Source: Clostridia bacterium
GTDB lineage: Bacteria > Bacillota > Clostridia > Christensenellales > Borkfalkiaceae
Length of the DNA: 5,491 bases
Reading direction: 5' to 3'
Assembly (NCBI GenBank): GCA_017457345.1
Contig: JAFTHR010000244.1
Span: 1-5,491, forward strand
Part shown: positions 1 to 4,915 of the stretch, piece after piece
How positions within the stretch are numbered: the first letter of the stretch is position 1
Layout of the letters: the number at the start of each line of letters is the position of its first letter
Notes under the pieces: generated by a model
What the model was told of the DNA's origin: nothing
Database searches by the model: none
What the model saw: only the letters and a program-made list of their open reading frames with translations
Translations under genes and position numbers: made by a program

Positions 1-364
1 ATTGTACCAGTTTATTAACGAGCGGGGAAATGTTTACAAGCGATTGCAAATTGCCCGTGCCGTCTGCAAGTCCCTTAGAGGCTTCGCCTACTGCCCAAAA
101 CACGTCTTTCAGCGTTTTATTTGCATACGGGTCGGTGATGTAGTCACCGCGATTAATATCTGGTTCAACAAAGCCGTTAACCTTATTAAACCCATCTTCA
201 ACCGGCATTTTTGCGAACAAATAGTAGCCTGTAAAGCCTAGCCCTGCTACCGTACCCACGATACCGAGCAGAAAGCCAAGGAATACGGCTAGGAATTTGC
301 CCCAAAATCCGCCTTTTGGTTTGCTATCAACGATTTGACGAGTGTTCGATCCGTTGTTTTCCAT
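1..364 (-). CDS. N-terminal part of a single-pass membrane protein of unknown function (cut by left window edge)
   Basis: An open frame of 121 codons runs from an ATG at 364-362 to the left edge with no stop, so the gene is partial at its 3' end. The start is supported by a good ribosome binding site (AAAGAGGTG, about 369-377) and by a promoter further upstream. The first 24 residues are polar and basic (KPKGGFWGK). A glycine-rich hydrophobic stretch at about residues 25-51 follows, which reads as an uncleaved signal anchor with the N-terminus inside and the rest outside the cell. The visible part after it is polar, with acidic and aromatic residues and no catalytic motif I can name. I do not recognise the family. 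Clostridial genomes often carry large surface proteins with this kind of start, but that is only an impression. The ORF on the opposite strand here is a shadow. Confidence 0.8.
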   Translation of the reverse strand, partial: MENNGSNTRQIVDSKPKGGFWGKFLAVFLGFLLGIVGTVAGLGFTGYYLFAKMPVEDGFNKVNGFVEPDINRGDYITDPYANKTLKDVFWAVGEASKGLADGTGNLQSLVNISPLVNKLVQ

Positions 365-427
365 AAATACACCTCTTTATCGGTTGCCAAAAAACTTGGT
401 AAGCCGAAAACCATGATGAATAAGTTT

Positions 428-456
428 ATTATAGAACTAGGGCGAGAAAAAGGCAA
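428..456 (-). promoter_or_regulatory. Sigma-A-type promoter of the left-edge membrane protein gene
   Basis: On the minus strand, TTGCCT (451-456) and a perfect TATAAT (428-433) are separated by 17 bp. Transcription should begin near 421, giving a leader of about 57 nt before the ATG at 364. The promoter lies in the 158-bp gap between this gene and the phosphoribosyltransferase gene upstream of it. I see no convincing intrinsic terminator in that gap, so read-through from the upstream gene may add to expression. Confidence 0.6.
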
Positions 457-522
457 CAACTCAAGCCCAAATCTATTTAAAAAGTTAAGTAGTAGTTTCT
501 TCCAACGCAGGGAAAAACAGGA

Positions 523-1065
523 TTAGAGAAGGGGGATTGTGTTCAAGAACACAACGTCTTCACGTTCTTGCGCTTCACCTTCGGCAAGGACGAACGCTTT
601 CTTTTGAATGATCCCGCCCGATTTTTCCACGAGTGCTTCAAGCCCTAAAAGGGAAGCGCCGGTAGAGAGCACGTCGTCTACAATGCCCACTTTTTTGCCC
701 TTTAAAAGGTCGGCGTCGTGTTTAGAAAGGTAGAGTTTTTGTACTTCACCGGTAGTGATGGAAGGGTTAATAACCACTTCAATCCCGTCCTGCATGTAAA
801 GTTTTTTCGTTTTTCTTGCAACGGCGTAGTATTCTTGACCGAGTTCGCGCGCAATACAATGGGTTAATTGCAAGCCTTTGGATTCGGCGGTGATGAGCAC
901 TTCACAATCGGTCAACTTCTTTGCGAGCAACTTTGCGCAATGTTCGGTGAGCGCCGAGTTGCCGTGTAAGTTAAAGAAAGCAATTTTCACGCCGCTCGGC
1001 AATGCGAGTACGGGTAATTTACTTTCAACGCCTTCAAAATCTACGCTATAAAACTCTTTTTCCAT
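523..1065 (-). CDS. Type I phosphoribosyltransferase, adenine/xanthine type (apt-like)
   Basis: A complete 180-residue protein. The type I PRTase signature for binding PRPP is at residues 126-138 (VGIVDDVLSTGAS), with the paired acidic residues D130 and D131 followed by the phosphate-binding TG loop. AESKG at 60-64 sits where APT-like enzymes have their first PRPP-contacting loop. ARKTKKLYM at 83-91 corresponds to the flexible ARK loop over the active site in adenine and xanthine PRTases. Length is typical for APT (about 170-190). Such enzymes join a purine base to PRPP to give the nucleotide in cytoplasmic purine salvage. The base used cannot be settled from sequence: adenine is most likely, xanthine is possible. 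The start is supported by GAGGAG at 1071-1076, 5 nt from the ATG. The gene has its own promoter with an operator-like array and diverges from recX. Confidence 0.85.
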   Translation of the reverse strand: MEKEFYSVDFEGVESKLPVLALPSGVKIAFFNLHGNSALTEHCAKLLAKKLTDCEVLITAESKGLQLTHCIARELGQEYYAVARKTKKLYMQDGIEVVINPSITTGEVQKLYLSKHDADLLKGKKVGIVDDVLSTGASLLGLEALVEKSGGIIQKKAFVLAEGEAQEREDVVFLNTIPLL

Positions 1066-1107
1066 AATAACTCCTCTATAGACGCGCAGTTTTTTCGCGC
1101 TTGTAAA

Positions 1108-1132
1108 ATAATGATATTATCATTATATCATT
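1108..1132. promoter_or_regulatory. Operator-like array: three AATGATA half-sites over the -10 and start point
   Basis: Positions 1108-1126 form a perfect palindrome with 9-bp arms around one central base (1117): ATAATGATA, T, TATCATTAT. A further TATCATT at 1126-1132 repeats the right arm, so the 7-mers at 1110-1116 (inverted), 1118-1124 and 1126-1132 are spaced exactly 8 bp apart. The one-base loop is too small for an RNA hairpin, which favours a protein-binding site in DNA. It covers the -10 element and the expected start of the phosphoribosyltransferase transcript, a classic repressor position. It resembles Fur/PerR-family 7-1-7 boxes in style, but the base order differs, so I do not name a regulator. 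AT-rich composition makes chance symmetry possible. Confidence 0.45.
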
Positions 1133-1150
1133 AAACTTCAAAAAAGTAAA
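1122..1150 (-). promoter_or_regulatory. Extended -10 promoter of the phosphoribosyltransferase gene
   Basis: On the minus strand, TTTACT (1145-1150) is followed after 17 bp by a perfect TATAAT (1122-1127), preceded by TG at 1129-1130 with one base between (extended -10). Transcription should start near 1115, leaving a leader of about 50 nt. That leader holds a small GC-rich inverted repeat (GCGC at 1084-1087 and 1097-1100, 9-nt loop) just before the ribosome binding site. Confidence 0.65.
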
Positions 1151-1200
1151 TAGAAAAACGGGATTTTTTGCGCCGAATTCCAAAGAAAAACCCCAACACC

Positions 1201-1229
1201 TTGACTTTTTTCCGTATTCGTGCTAAAAT
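1201..1229 (+). promoter_or_regulatory. Promoter of the recX-birA-nnr operon
   Basis: TTGACT (1201-1206) and TAAAAT (1224-1229) are separated by 17 bp, with TG at 1221-1222 making an extended -10. The expected start point is near 1236, so the leader is only about 16 nt and is mostly ribosome binding site. This placement rules out upstream in-frame start codons of recX at 1168 and 1231, which would not be on the transcript. No LexA-like site (GAAC-N4-GTTC type) is visible here, so SOS control of recX is not supported. Confidence 0.7.
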
Positions 1230-1251
1230 TATGGAAACTAGGAGAGATTGT

Positions 1252-1881
1252 ATGAGCGAAATTACGGCGTTAACCGCACAAGTAAAAGATAAAACCCGTT
1301 GCAACGTGTTCGTTGACGGGCGTTTTTGTTGCGGACTTACGCTCGATACGGTGGTAAAAAACCGATTGAAAGCGGGGATGCAAATCACCCAAGAACGGTT
1401 AGAAGAAATGCAATTAGAAAGCGAAAAAGAGACGGCGTTCCAAAAAGCCCTGTCCTTTATTTCCGTTTCGCAAAAAACGAAAAAACAGGTTCGAGATCAC
1501 CTTGTAAAAAAGGGGTATTTGCCATCCGTAATCGAATACGTTTTAGAGAAGATGGACAGTTATGATTTCGTGAACGACGCCGACTATGCAAAATCCTACG
1601 CCGCCTCGGCACTTAAAAAAAAGGGAAACCGCCTGATCCGCTTAGAACTCAAAAACAAAGGGATTTCCGATCAAGAGATCGCGGAAGCGTTTGTGGAAGA
1701 TAGCGCGCAAACCGAACTTGCCGCGGCTACTGCCATTGCGGAAAAGTATTTAAAAAACAAAACGCTCGATCGCGAAAATTTGCAAAAAGCATACCGATAT
1801 TTAATGGGGAAAGGATACGATTTTGAAACGGCAAAATCGGCAGTTTCGTCGGTTTACGGGGGAGAATTAGAAGATGACTAA
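1252..1881 (+). CDS. recX: Regulatory protein RecX (RecA modulator)
   Basis: A 209-residue cytoplasmic protein. RecX binds RecA filaments on single-stranded DNA and tunes their assembly and activity in recombination and SOS. The first 55 residues match the N-terminal extension of Firmicutes RecX (VFVDGRF at 19-25, then KAGMQITQERLEEM). Three helical repeats of the RecX type follow: about 62-105 (ALSFIS, the basic KTKKQVRDHLVKKGY, then YVLEKMDSYDF), about 108-150 (the DYAKSYA segment, then LELKNKGISDQEI) and about 155-203 (ending MGKGYDFETAKSAV). The start at 1252 is chosen because AGGAGAG (1240-1246) lies 5 nt upstream and the promoter lies just before it. It is the first gene of the operon and its stop overlaps birA by 8 bp, suggesting translational coupling. 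recA is not in the window. Confidence 0.9.
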   Translation: MSEITALTAQVKDKTRCNVFVDGRFCCGLTLDTVVKNRLKAGMQITQERLEEMQLESEKETAFQKALSFISVSQKTKKQVRDHLVKKGYLPSVIEYVLEKMDSYDFVNDADYAKSYAASALKKKGNRLIRLELKNKGISDQEIAEAFVEDSAQTELAAATAIAEKYLKNKTLDRENLQKAYRYLMGKGYDFETAKSAVSSVYGGELEDD

Positions 1882-2578
1882 GCAAGTAAACGGATATAAA
1901 ATTCTCCGCTTTCAAGAACTAAATTCCACGAATACGTATGCAAAAACGCTTATTCCTAGCGGTGAAAACGCGTTAATCGTTGCCGAAAAACAAACGGGCG
2001 GCAGGGGCACGAAAGGCAGATCGTTCTCTTCGAACGCGGGCGGAATTTACGCTACTAAGTTAACCGTAAAATCGAACGTAAAAGCCGAAAACGCCTTTTT
2101 AATTATGGCAAACGCCGCCGTTGCCGTATGTAAAACGTTAGAGCGGTTTTCGCTTTCCCCCGTGATTAAATGGGCGAACGACGTGTACGTGAACGATCGC
2201 AAAATTGCGGGCGTACTCATTGAAAATACTTTTAGCGGAAAGGAGATTTCTTCTTCGATTGTAGGCGTTGGATTGAACGTGAACAATTTGCTAGAAGAAG
2301 AACTCTCTTCGATTGCAATTTCTATGCGCCAAGCCTTGAATAAAAAAGTGCCTTTTCAAGCGGTAGAAAAGGTGTTTTTCGAAGAATTAACTTCTGTTCA
2401 TACCATGGAAGAGTATTTGAGTAGAGTGGGGTATTTAAACCGTGAAATCACGTTGATTTTCGGTGAAGAACGCGTACCTGCCCGTGCGATTTCCGTAACG
2501 GAGCAAGGCGCGTTAGTGGTGGAAATAGCAGGAAAGATAAGGCAACTTACCGCAGCGGAAGTCTCGCTGGTCGTATAA
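1874..2578 (+). CDS. birA: Biotin-[biotin carboxyl carrier protein] ligase, monofunctional
   Basis: A 234-residue enzyme that activates biotin with ATP to biotinyl-AMP and attaches it to a lysine of carrier proteins such as the acetyl-CoA carboxylase subunit BCCP. Visible motifs are the substrate-binding STNTYAK (18-24), the adenylate loop GRGTKGR (43-49), and KWANDVY (99-105) with DRKIAGVLIE (108-117), where K110 matches the catalytic lysine. IVGVGLNVN lies at 129-137. Residues 190-234 fit the small C-terminal SH3-like domain, ending TAAEVSLVV. There is no N-terminal winged helix, so this is a ligase only and should not act as the biotin-operon repressor that bifunctional BirA is. The start overlaps recX by 8 bp, with a purine-rich GGGGGAG about 10 nt upstream. 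Odd point: T46 stands where the E. coli loop has R118. Confidence 0.92.
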   Translation: MTKQVNGYKILRFQELNSTNTYAKTLIPSGENALIVAEKQTGGRGTKGRSFSSNAGGIYATKLTVKSNVKAENAFLIMANAAVAVCKTLERFSLSPVIKWANDVYVNDRKIAGVLIENTFSGKEISSSIVGVGLNVNNLLEEELSSIAISMRQALNKKVPFQAVEKVFFEELTSVHTMEEYLSRVGYLNREITLIFGEERVPARAISVTEQGALVVEIAGKIRQLTAAEVSLVV

Positions 2579-2587
2579 GGAGAAAAT

Positions 2588-4075
2588 ATGCGTTTATTAA
2601 CAAGTGAGCAAATGAGAAAAGCGGACGAATATACCATAAAAGAACTTGGCGTTCCTTCGCAAACGCTTATGGAAAGAGCAGGTGCGGCGCTTGCCGAAAA
2701 AGCCTTGGAAATGCTTGGCGAAAAAAGCCGCGTTGCCTGCGTTTGCGGCGGTGGAAATAACGGGGGAGACGGCTTTGTTTGCGCGCGGTTTTTGCTTGAA
2801 AAGGGTATGGACGTTCGCGTGGTTTGTACTGCGGAAAAGTTTAGTAAGGATTGCGCTATTCAACAAGAAAAATACCTTGCCGCAGGTGGCAAAATAGAAA
2901 CGGAACTTTCCGGCGCGGTAGATCTTATCGTAGATTGTTTGCTCGGCACGGGTTTTCAAGGCGAGCCGCGTGCCGTCACGGCATTGCAAATTAAAAAAAT
3001 AAACGCTCAAAAAGAGCGTGGCGTAAAGGTGCTTTCCGCGGATTTGCCGTCTGGTCTGAACGGCACGAACGGCTTGGGCACGATATGCGTTGAAGCAACG
3101 GAAACCCTTTGTATAGGGGAAGTGAAAACGGGTGCGGTTTTACAAAACGGATTAGATTGTTGCGGGAAACTTTCGCGCGTGGATATCGGCATTGCCCGTG
3201 GGGACTTCGCAGCCGAAACGGTAGAAAAAGAATACGTGTATGGTTGTTTGCCTAAGCGCAAACGCAACACCCATAAAGGTACGTTTGGGAAAGCGGTAAT
3301 TATCGGCGGCTCGAAAGCCTATCTCGGCGCGCCGTACCTTTCGGCTTCCGCCGCGTTAAAAAGCGGCGCGGGCTACGTTTCCCTTTGCGTTCCGGAAGGT
3401 ATTTTCCCTTTCTACGCATTAAAATCCCCCGAATTGTTATTAAAGACTATCCGCGGGGAGGAGAGTATTCGCTTTAACGAAAAGGATTTTAAAGAGTTGC
3501 TTTCTGCTAACGCTATTGCGTTTGGTATGGGGGCGGGCGTATCTCAAGACGTAGCGGAAACGGCTGCCTACTTGGTTGAAAATTATACGGGGCGGCTCGT
3601 TTTAGACGCCGACGCGTTAAACTCTATCGCGCAGTATTTAGACGTGGATAGTCTATTTGCAAAAAAGCGTTGCGATATCGTAATAACGCCACACGTGAAA
3701 GAATTTTCCCGTCTTACGAAAAAGAGCGTACAAGAACTTGTGAAAGCGGGCGTTGCCGCGCCAAAGGGTTTTGCGGAAAAATGGGGCATTACAATTTTGC
3801 TCAAAGGTGCGAGCACTATCGTTGCAAGCGCAGGTTCGCTTCTTGTGAATACACGCGGCACGGCAGGGCAAGCAAAAGGTGGCAGCGGAGACGTGCTTTC
3901 GGGCGTTATCGCTAGCCTTTGCGCGCAAGGGCTCTCGGCGTTTGACGGCGCGGCTTGCGGTGCGTGGCTCACGGGCGTTGCGGCGGAACTTGCCGAAAAG
4001 AATTCTAACGAGTATTCACTCACGCCTTCTTGCGTGATTGAAAGTTTGCCGTTTGCGTTTTCTGCGCGAGTTTAA
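2588..4075 (+). CDS. nnr: Bifunctional NAD(P)H-hydrate epimerase / ADP-dependent NAD(P)H-hydrate dehydratase
   Basis: A 495-residue fusion of the usual length that repairs NAD(P)H damaged by hydration. The epimerase domain (about 1-215) interconverts the R and S hydrates. It shows GGGNNGGDG (54-62), VDCLLGTG (114-121) and ADLPSGL (151-157). The dehydratase domain (about 222-492), of the ribokinase-like fold, restores NAD(P)H using ADP. It shows HKGTFGKAVIIGGS (229-242), GAPYLSASAALKSGAGYVSL (247-266), VLDADALN (338-345), ITPHVKEFSRL (366-376), LLKGAST (404-410) and GGSGDVLSG (431-439) with catalytic D435. In the epimerase the residues after SGL read NGTNG instead of the common DADTG, a mild departure. 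The start is set by AAGGAG (2577-2582), which overlaps the birA stop, so the gene is tightly coupled to birA. Its stop overlaps the stop of the convergent gene by 4 bp. Confidence 0.94.
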   Translation: MRLLTSEQMRKADEYTIKELGVPSQTLMERAGAALAEKALEMLGEKSRVACVCGGGNNGGDGFVCARFLLEKGMDVRVVCTAEKFSKDCAIQQEKYLAAGGKIETELSGAVDLIVDCLLGTGFQGEPRAVTALQIKKINAQKERGVKVLSADLPSGLNGTNGLGTICVEATETLCIGEVKTGAVLQNGLDCCGKLSRVDIGIARGDFAAETVEKEYVYGCLPKRKRNTHKGTFGKAVIIGGSKAYLGAPYLSASAALKSGAGYVSLCVPEGIFPFYALKSPELLLKTIRGEESIRFNEKDFKELLSANAIAFGMGAGVSQDVAETAAYLVENYTGRLVLDADALNSIAQYLDVDSLFAKKRCDIVITPHVKEFSRLTKKSVQELVKAGVAAPKGFAEKWGITILLKGASTIVASAGSLLVNTRGTAGQAKGGSGDVLSGVIASLCAQGLSAFDGAACGAWLTGVAAELAEKNSNEYSLTPSCVIESLPFAFSARV

Positions 4076-4500
4076 CCGGCTTCTTTGCCGAAGAAACGCA
4101 ACAATAGAGCAACGAGCATCATAGTGCCGCCGAACACTAAATAGTAATAAGGAAAGGGTGTGAGCAGGGATGCGCCAAGCACGAGCGCGCCGCAAGTAAA
4201 GAACGTTTTGGCGTTGGATTTAAGCACGAAAATTTTGTATTTTTCCATTTTCGGGCGTGGTTTTTGGGCGTACGAAAGGTCGGGGAGCGTTTCCGTTTCT
4301 TTCAAGAGCGCGAACACTTCTTGCCGTTCCACAATGGAAAGATTTAATCGTTTTGCCAAGGCTTTGGCACTTTCCGTTAAGCCGTTCACAAGGATTTTTT
4401 TGCGCTTTGCGGTTCGCAAACGGTAAATGGAGAGCAAACGTTCACTACTAATGTATTCAAACTCAAAGGCGGGAAAGGTGATACAATCACCTTGTTCCAC
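4072..4500 (-). CDS. C-terminal fragment of a split membrane protein (soluble domain plus two membrane helices)
   Basis: The 142-codon frame opens with a GTG at 4500-4498 that has no clear ribosome binding site. The same frame stays open upstream past 4585 with protein-like sequence (KKAAELFFAAYLKKDE and on), so the GTG is probably not a true start. Residues 34-68 (KKILVNGLTESAKALAKRLNL, then IVERQEVFALLKE) have the beta-strand/helix/strand/helix pattern seen at the end of Mrr-type restriction-endonuclease-like domains, where a strand ending in a glycine turn is followed by TxEA..LA. Two hydrophobic helices follow at about 100-116 and 118-136, and the protein ends with a basic tail. No PD-(D/E)xK catalytic set is visible. 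The frame overlaps the convergent nnr stop by 4 bp. See the combined entry for the reconstructed gene. Confidence 0.6.
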   Translation of the reverse strand: MEQGDCITFPAFEFEYISSERLLSIYRLRTAKRKKILVNGLTESAKALAKRLNLSIVERQEVFALLKETETLPDLSYAQKPRPKMEKYKIFVLKSNAKTFFTCGALVLGASLLTPFPYYYLVFGGTMMLVALLLRFFGKEAG

Positions 4501-4523
4501 GGCGTAAGTTTTTCCGTAGCGTT

Positions 4524-4832
4524 TTATAGTGGCGGTTTCGTCCTTTTTAAGATAGGCGGCAAAAAAGAGTTCCGCCGCCTTTTTTGCGGAAGGAGCGCTA
4601 AGTGGAAAAGGGTTTCTTCTAGTTCCGTCTCTTCTCGTTTTTTGAGTACGAACTTACCGTTTTTCCGCTTGGAAAAGGCAAGGAATAGCGCCGATACGGA
4701 AGCGGCAAGTAGCACGCCCGCGATAATGGAAACGGCGAGCGAATAGCGGTAGTAGCGGAGTAAGCATAAAACTGGTAGCGATACGGCGATAAACACGAAC
4801 GCGGTATCGGAAAAGATAGCGGTTTTTCTCAT
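4524..4832 (-). CDS. N-terminal fragment of a split membrane protein (two membrane helices)
   Basis: An ATG at 4832-4830 gives 102 residues. A TTG at 4850 would add six residues. Neither has a good ribosome binding site, and I prefer the ATG because MRKTAIFSD leads straight into the first membrane helix. Helices span about residues 8-26 and 32-53, followed by a basic stretch (KRKNGKFVLKKR) and an amphipathic LEETLFHLALLPQK at 71-84. After residue 84 the frame turns into RRRNSFLPPILKRTKPPL, rich in arginine and proline and unlike a folded domain, and stops at 4524. This is what an out-of-frame tail looks like. The gene diverges from nadD with under 90 bp between starts. I could not identify a convincing promoter for it on the minus strand. 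Confidence 0.6.
   Translation of the reverse strand: MRKTAIFSDTAFVFIAVSLPVLCLLRYYRYSLAVSIIAGVLLAASVSALFLAFSKRKNGKFVLKKREETELEETLFHLALLPQKRRRNSFLPPILKRTKPPL
4554..4585 (+). terminator. Intrinsic-terminator-like hairpin and T run inside the convergent gene
   Basis: On the plus strand AGGCGGC (4554-4560) and GCCGCCT (4574-4580) form a perfect 7-bp GC-rich stem around a 13-nt loop, followed directly by T through 4585 (six T in all, the first within the stem). It lies about 480 nt after the nnr stop, where that operon has no other room for a terminator because the next gene converges and overlaps. It would stop antisense read-through. Against it: the loop is large, and the bases encode Ala-Ala, Phe-Phe and Ala-Ala in the restored opposite-strand protein, so the symmetry may come from coding. 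It coincides with the frame break. Confidence 0.4.
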
Positions 4833-4867
4833 AGTGAAATTATTGACCAAAAAGTGCCTAGATAAAC

Positions 4868-4896
4868 TTGAAAAAAATAATTTTTTGCGGTATAAT
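4868..4896 (+). promoter_or_regulatory. Near-consensus promoter of nadD
   Basis: TTGAAA (4868-4873) and a perfect TATAAT (4891-4896) lie 17 bp apart. The spacer contains an A-tract and a T-tract (A 4871-4877, T 4881-4886), likely bent DNA. Transcription should begin near 4903, inside or at the edge of the AAGGAGG ribosome binding site (4901-4907), so the leader is only about 13 nt. No NiaR- or NrtR-like site is evident. Confidence 0.7.
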
Positions 4897-4915
4897 AAAA
4901 AAGGAGGGCTAAGGT

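Larger units (their letters stand above)
4072..4832 (-). pseudogene. Frame-disrupted four-helix membrane protein gene (one-base slip in a six-A run)
   Basis: The two frames above form one gene. On the coding strand they meet at six A (plus-strand T at 4580-4585), read as CAA AAA AGG in the first frame. One more A gives CAA AAA AAG GCG GCG GAA and joins LPQ to KKAAELFFAAYL without a break. The restored protein has 253 residues: helices at about 8-26 and 32-53, a soluble centre at about 60-205, helices at about 211-227 and 229-247. Both halves have matching character, membrane pairs flanking a basic soluble domain. The explanation may be a true one-base deletion, a sequencing or assembly error in the homopolymer, or -1 frameshifting on the A run. 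The next zero-frame codon AGG, rare in many bacteria, could favour slippage. Function unknown. Confidence 0.6.

Noticed and set aside
2..241. 79-residue plus-strand ORF at the left edge
   Set aside because: It is the shadow of the minus-strand frame, which runs from a well-supported start through a membrane helix without a stop.
335..526. 63-residue plus-strand ORF in the gap between the two left minus-strand genes
   Set aside because: It overlaps the start, ribosome binding site and promoter of the minus-strand membrane gene, has no ribosome binding site of its own and has no recognisable protein character.
1084..1100. GCGC inverted repeat in the phosphoribosyltransferase leader as a riboswitch or attenuator
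   Set aside because: Only a 4-bp stem in a leader of about 50 nt; too small for a known purine riboswitch and no T run follows.
1168..1251. Longer recX with 28 extra N-terminal residues
   Set aside because: The extra codons cover the promoter; the ATG at 1252 has the ribosome binding site and matches where RecX proteins begin.
1874..2050. BirA as repressor of a biotin operon
   Set aside because: The N-terminal winged-helix domain is absent; the protein begins directly with the catalytic domain.
3003..3019. Perfect 6-bp stem with an A5 loop (ACGCTC, AAAAA, GAGCGT) inside nnr
   Set aside because: No T run follows, it encodes ordinary residues of the epimerase domain, and short hairpins of this size are expected by chance.
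3583..4023. 146-residue minus-strand ORF opposite nnr
   Set aside because: It is antisense to the conserved dehydratase motifs and looks like the alanine/proline/serine-rich shadow typical of such frames.
4160..4746. Plus-strand ORFs opposite the split membrane gene
   Set aside because: They have no ribosome binding sites, serine/arginine-rich composition and no continuity, whereas the minus strand shows paired membrane helices in both halves.
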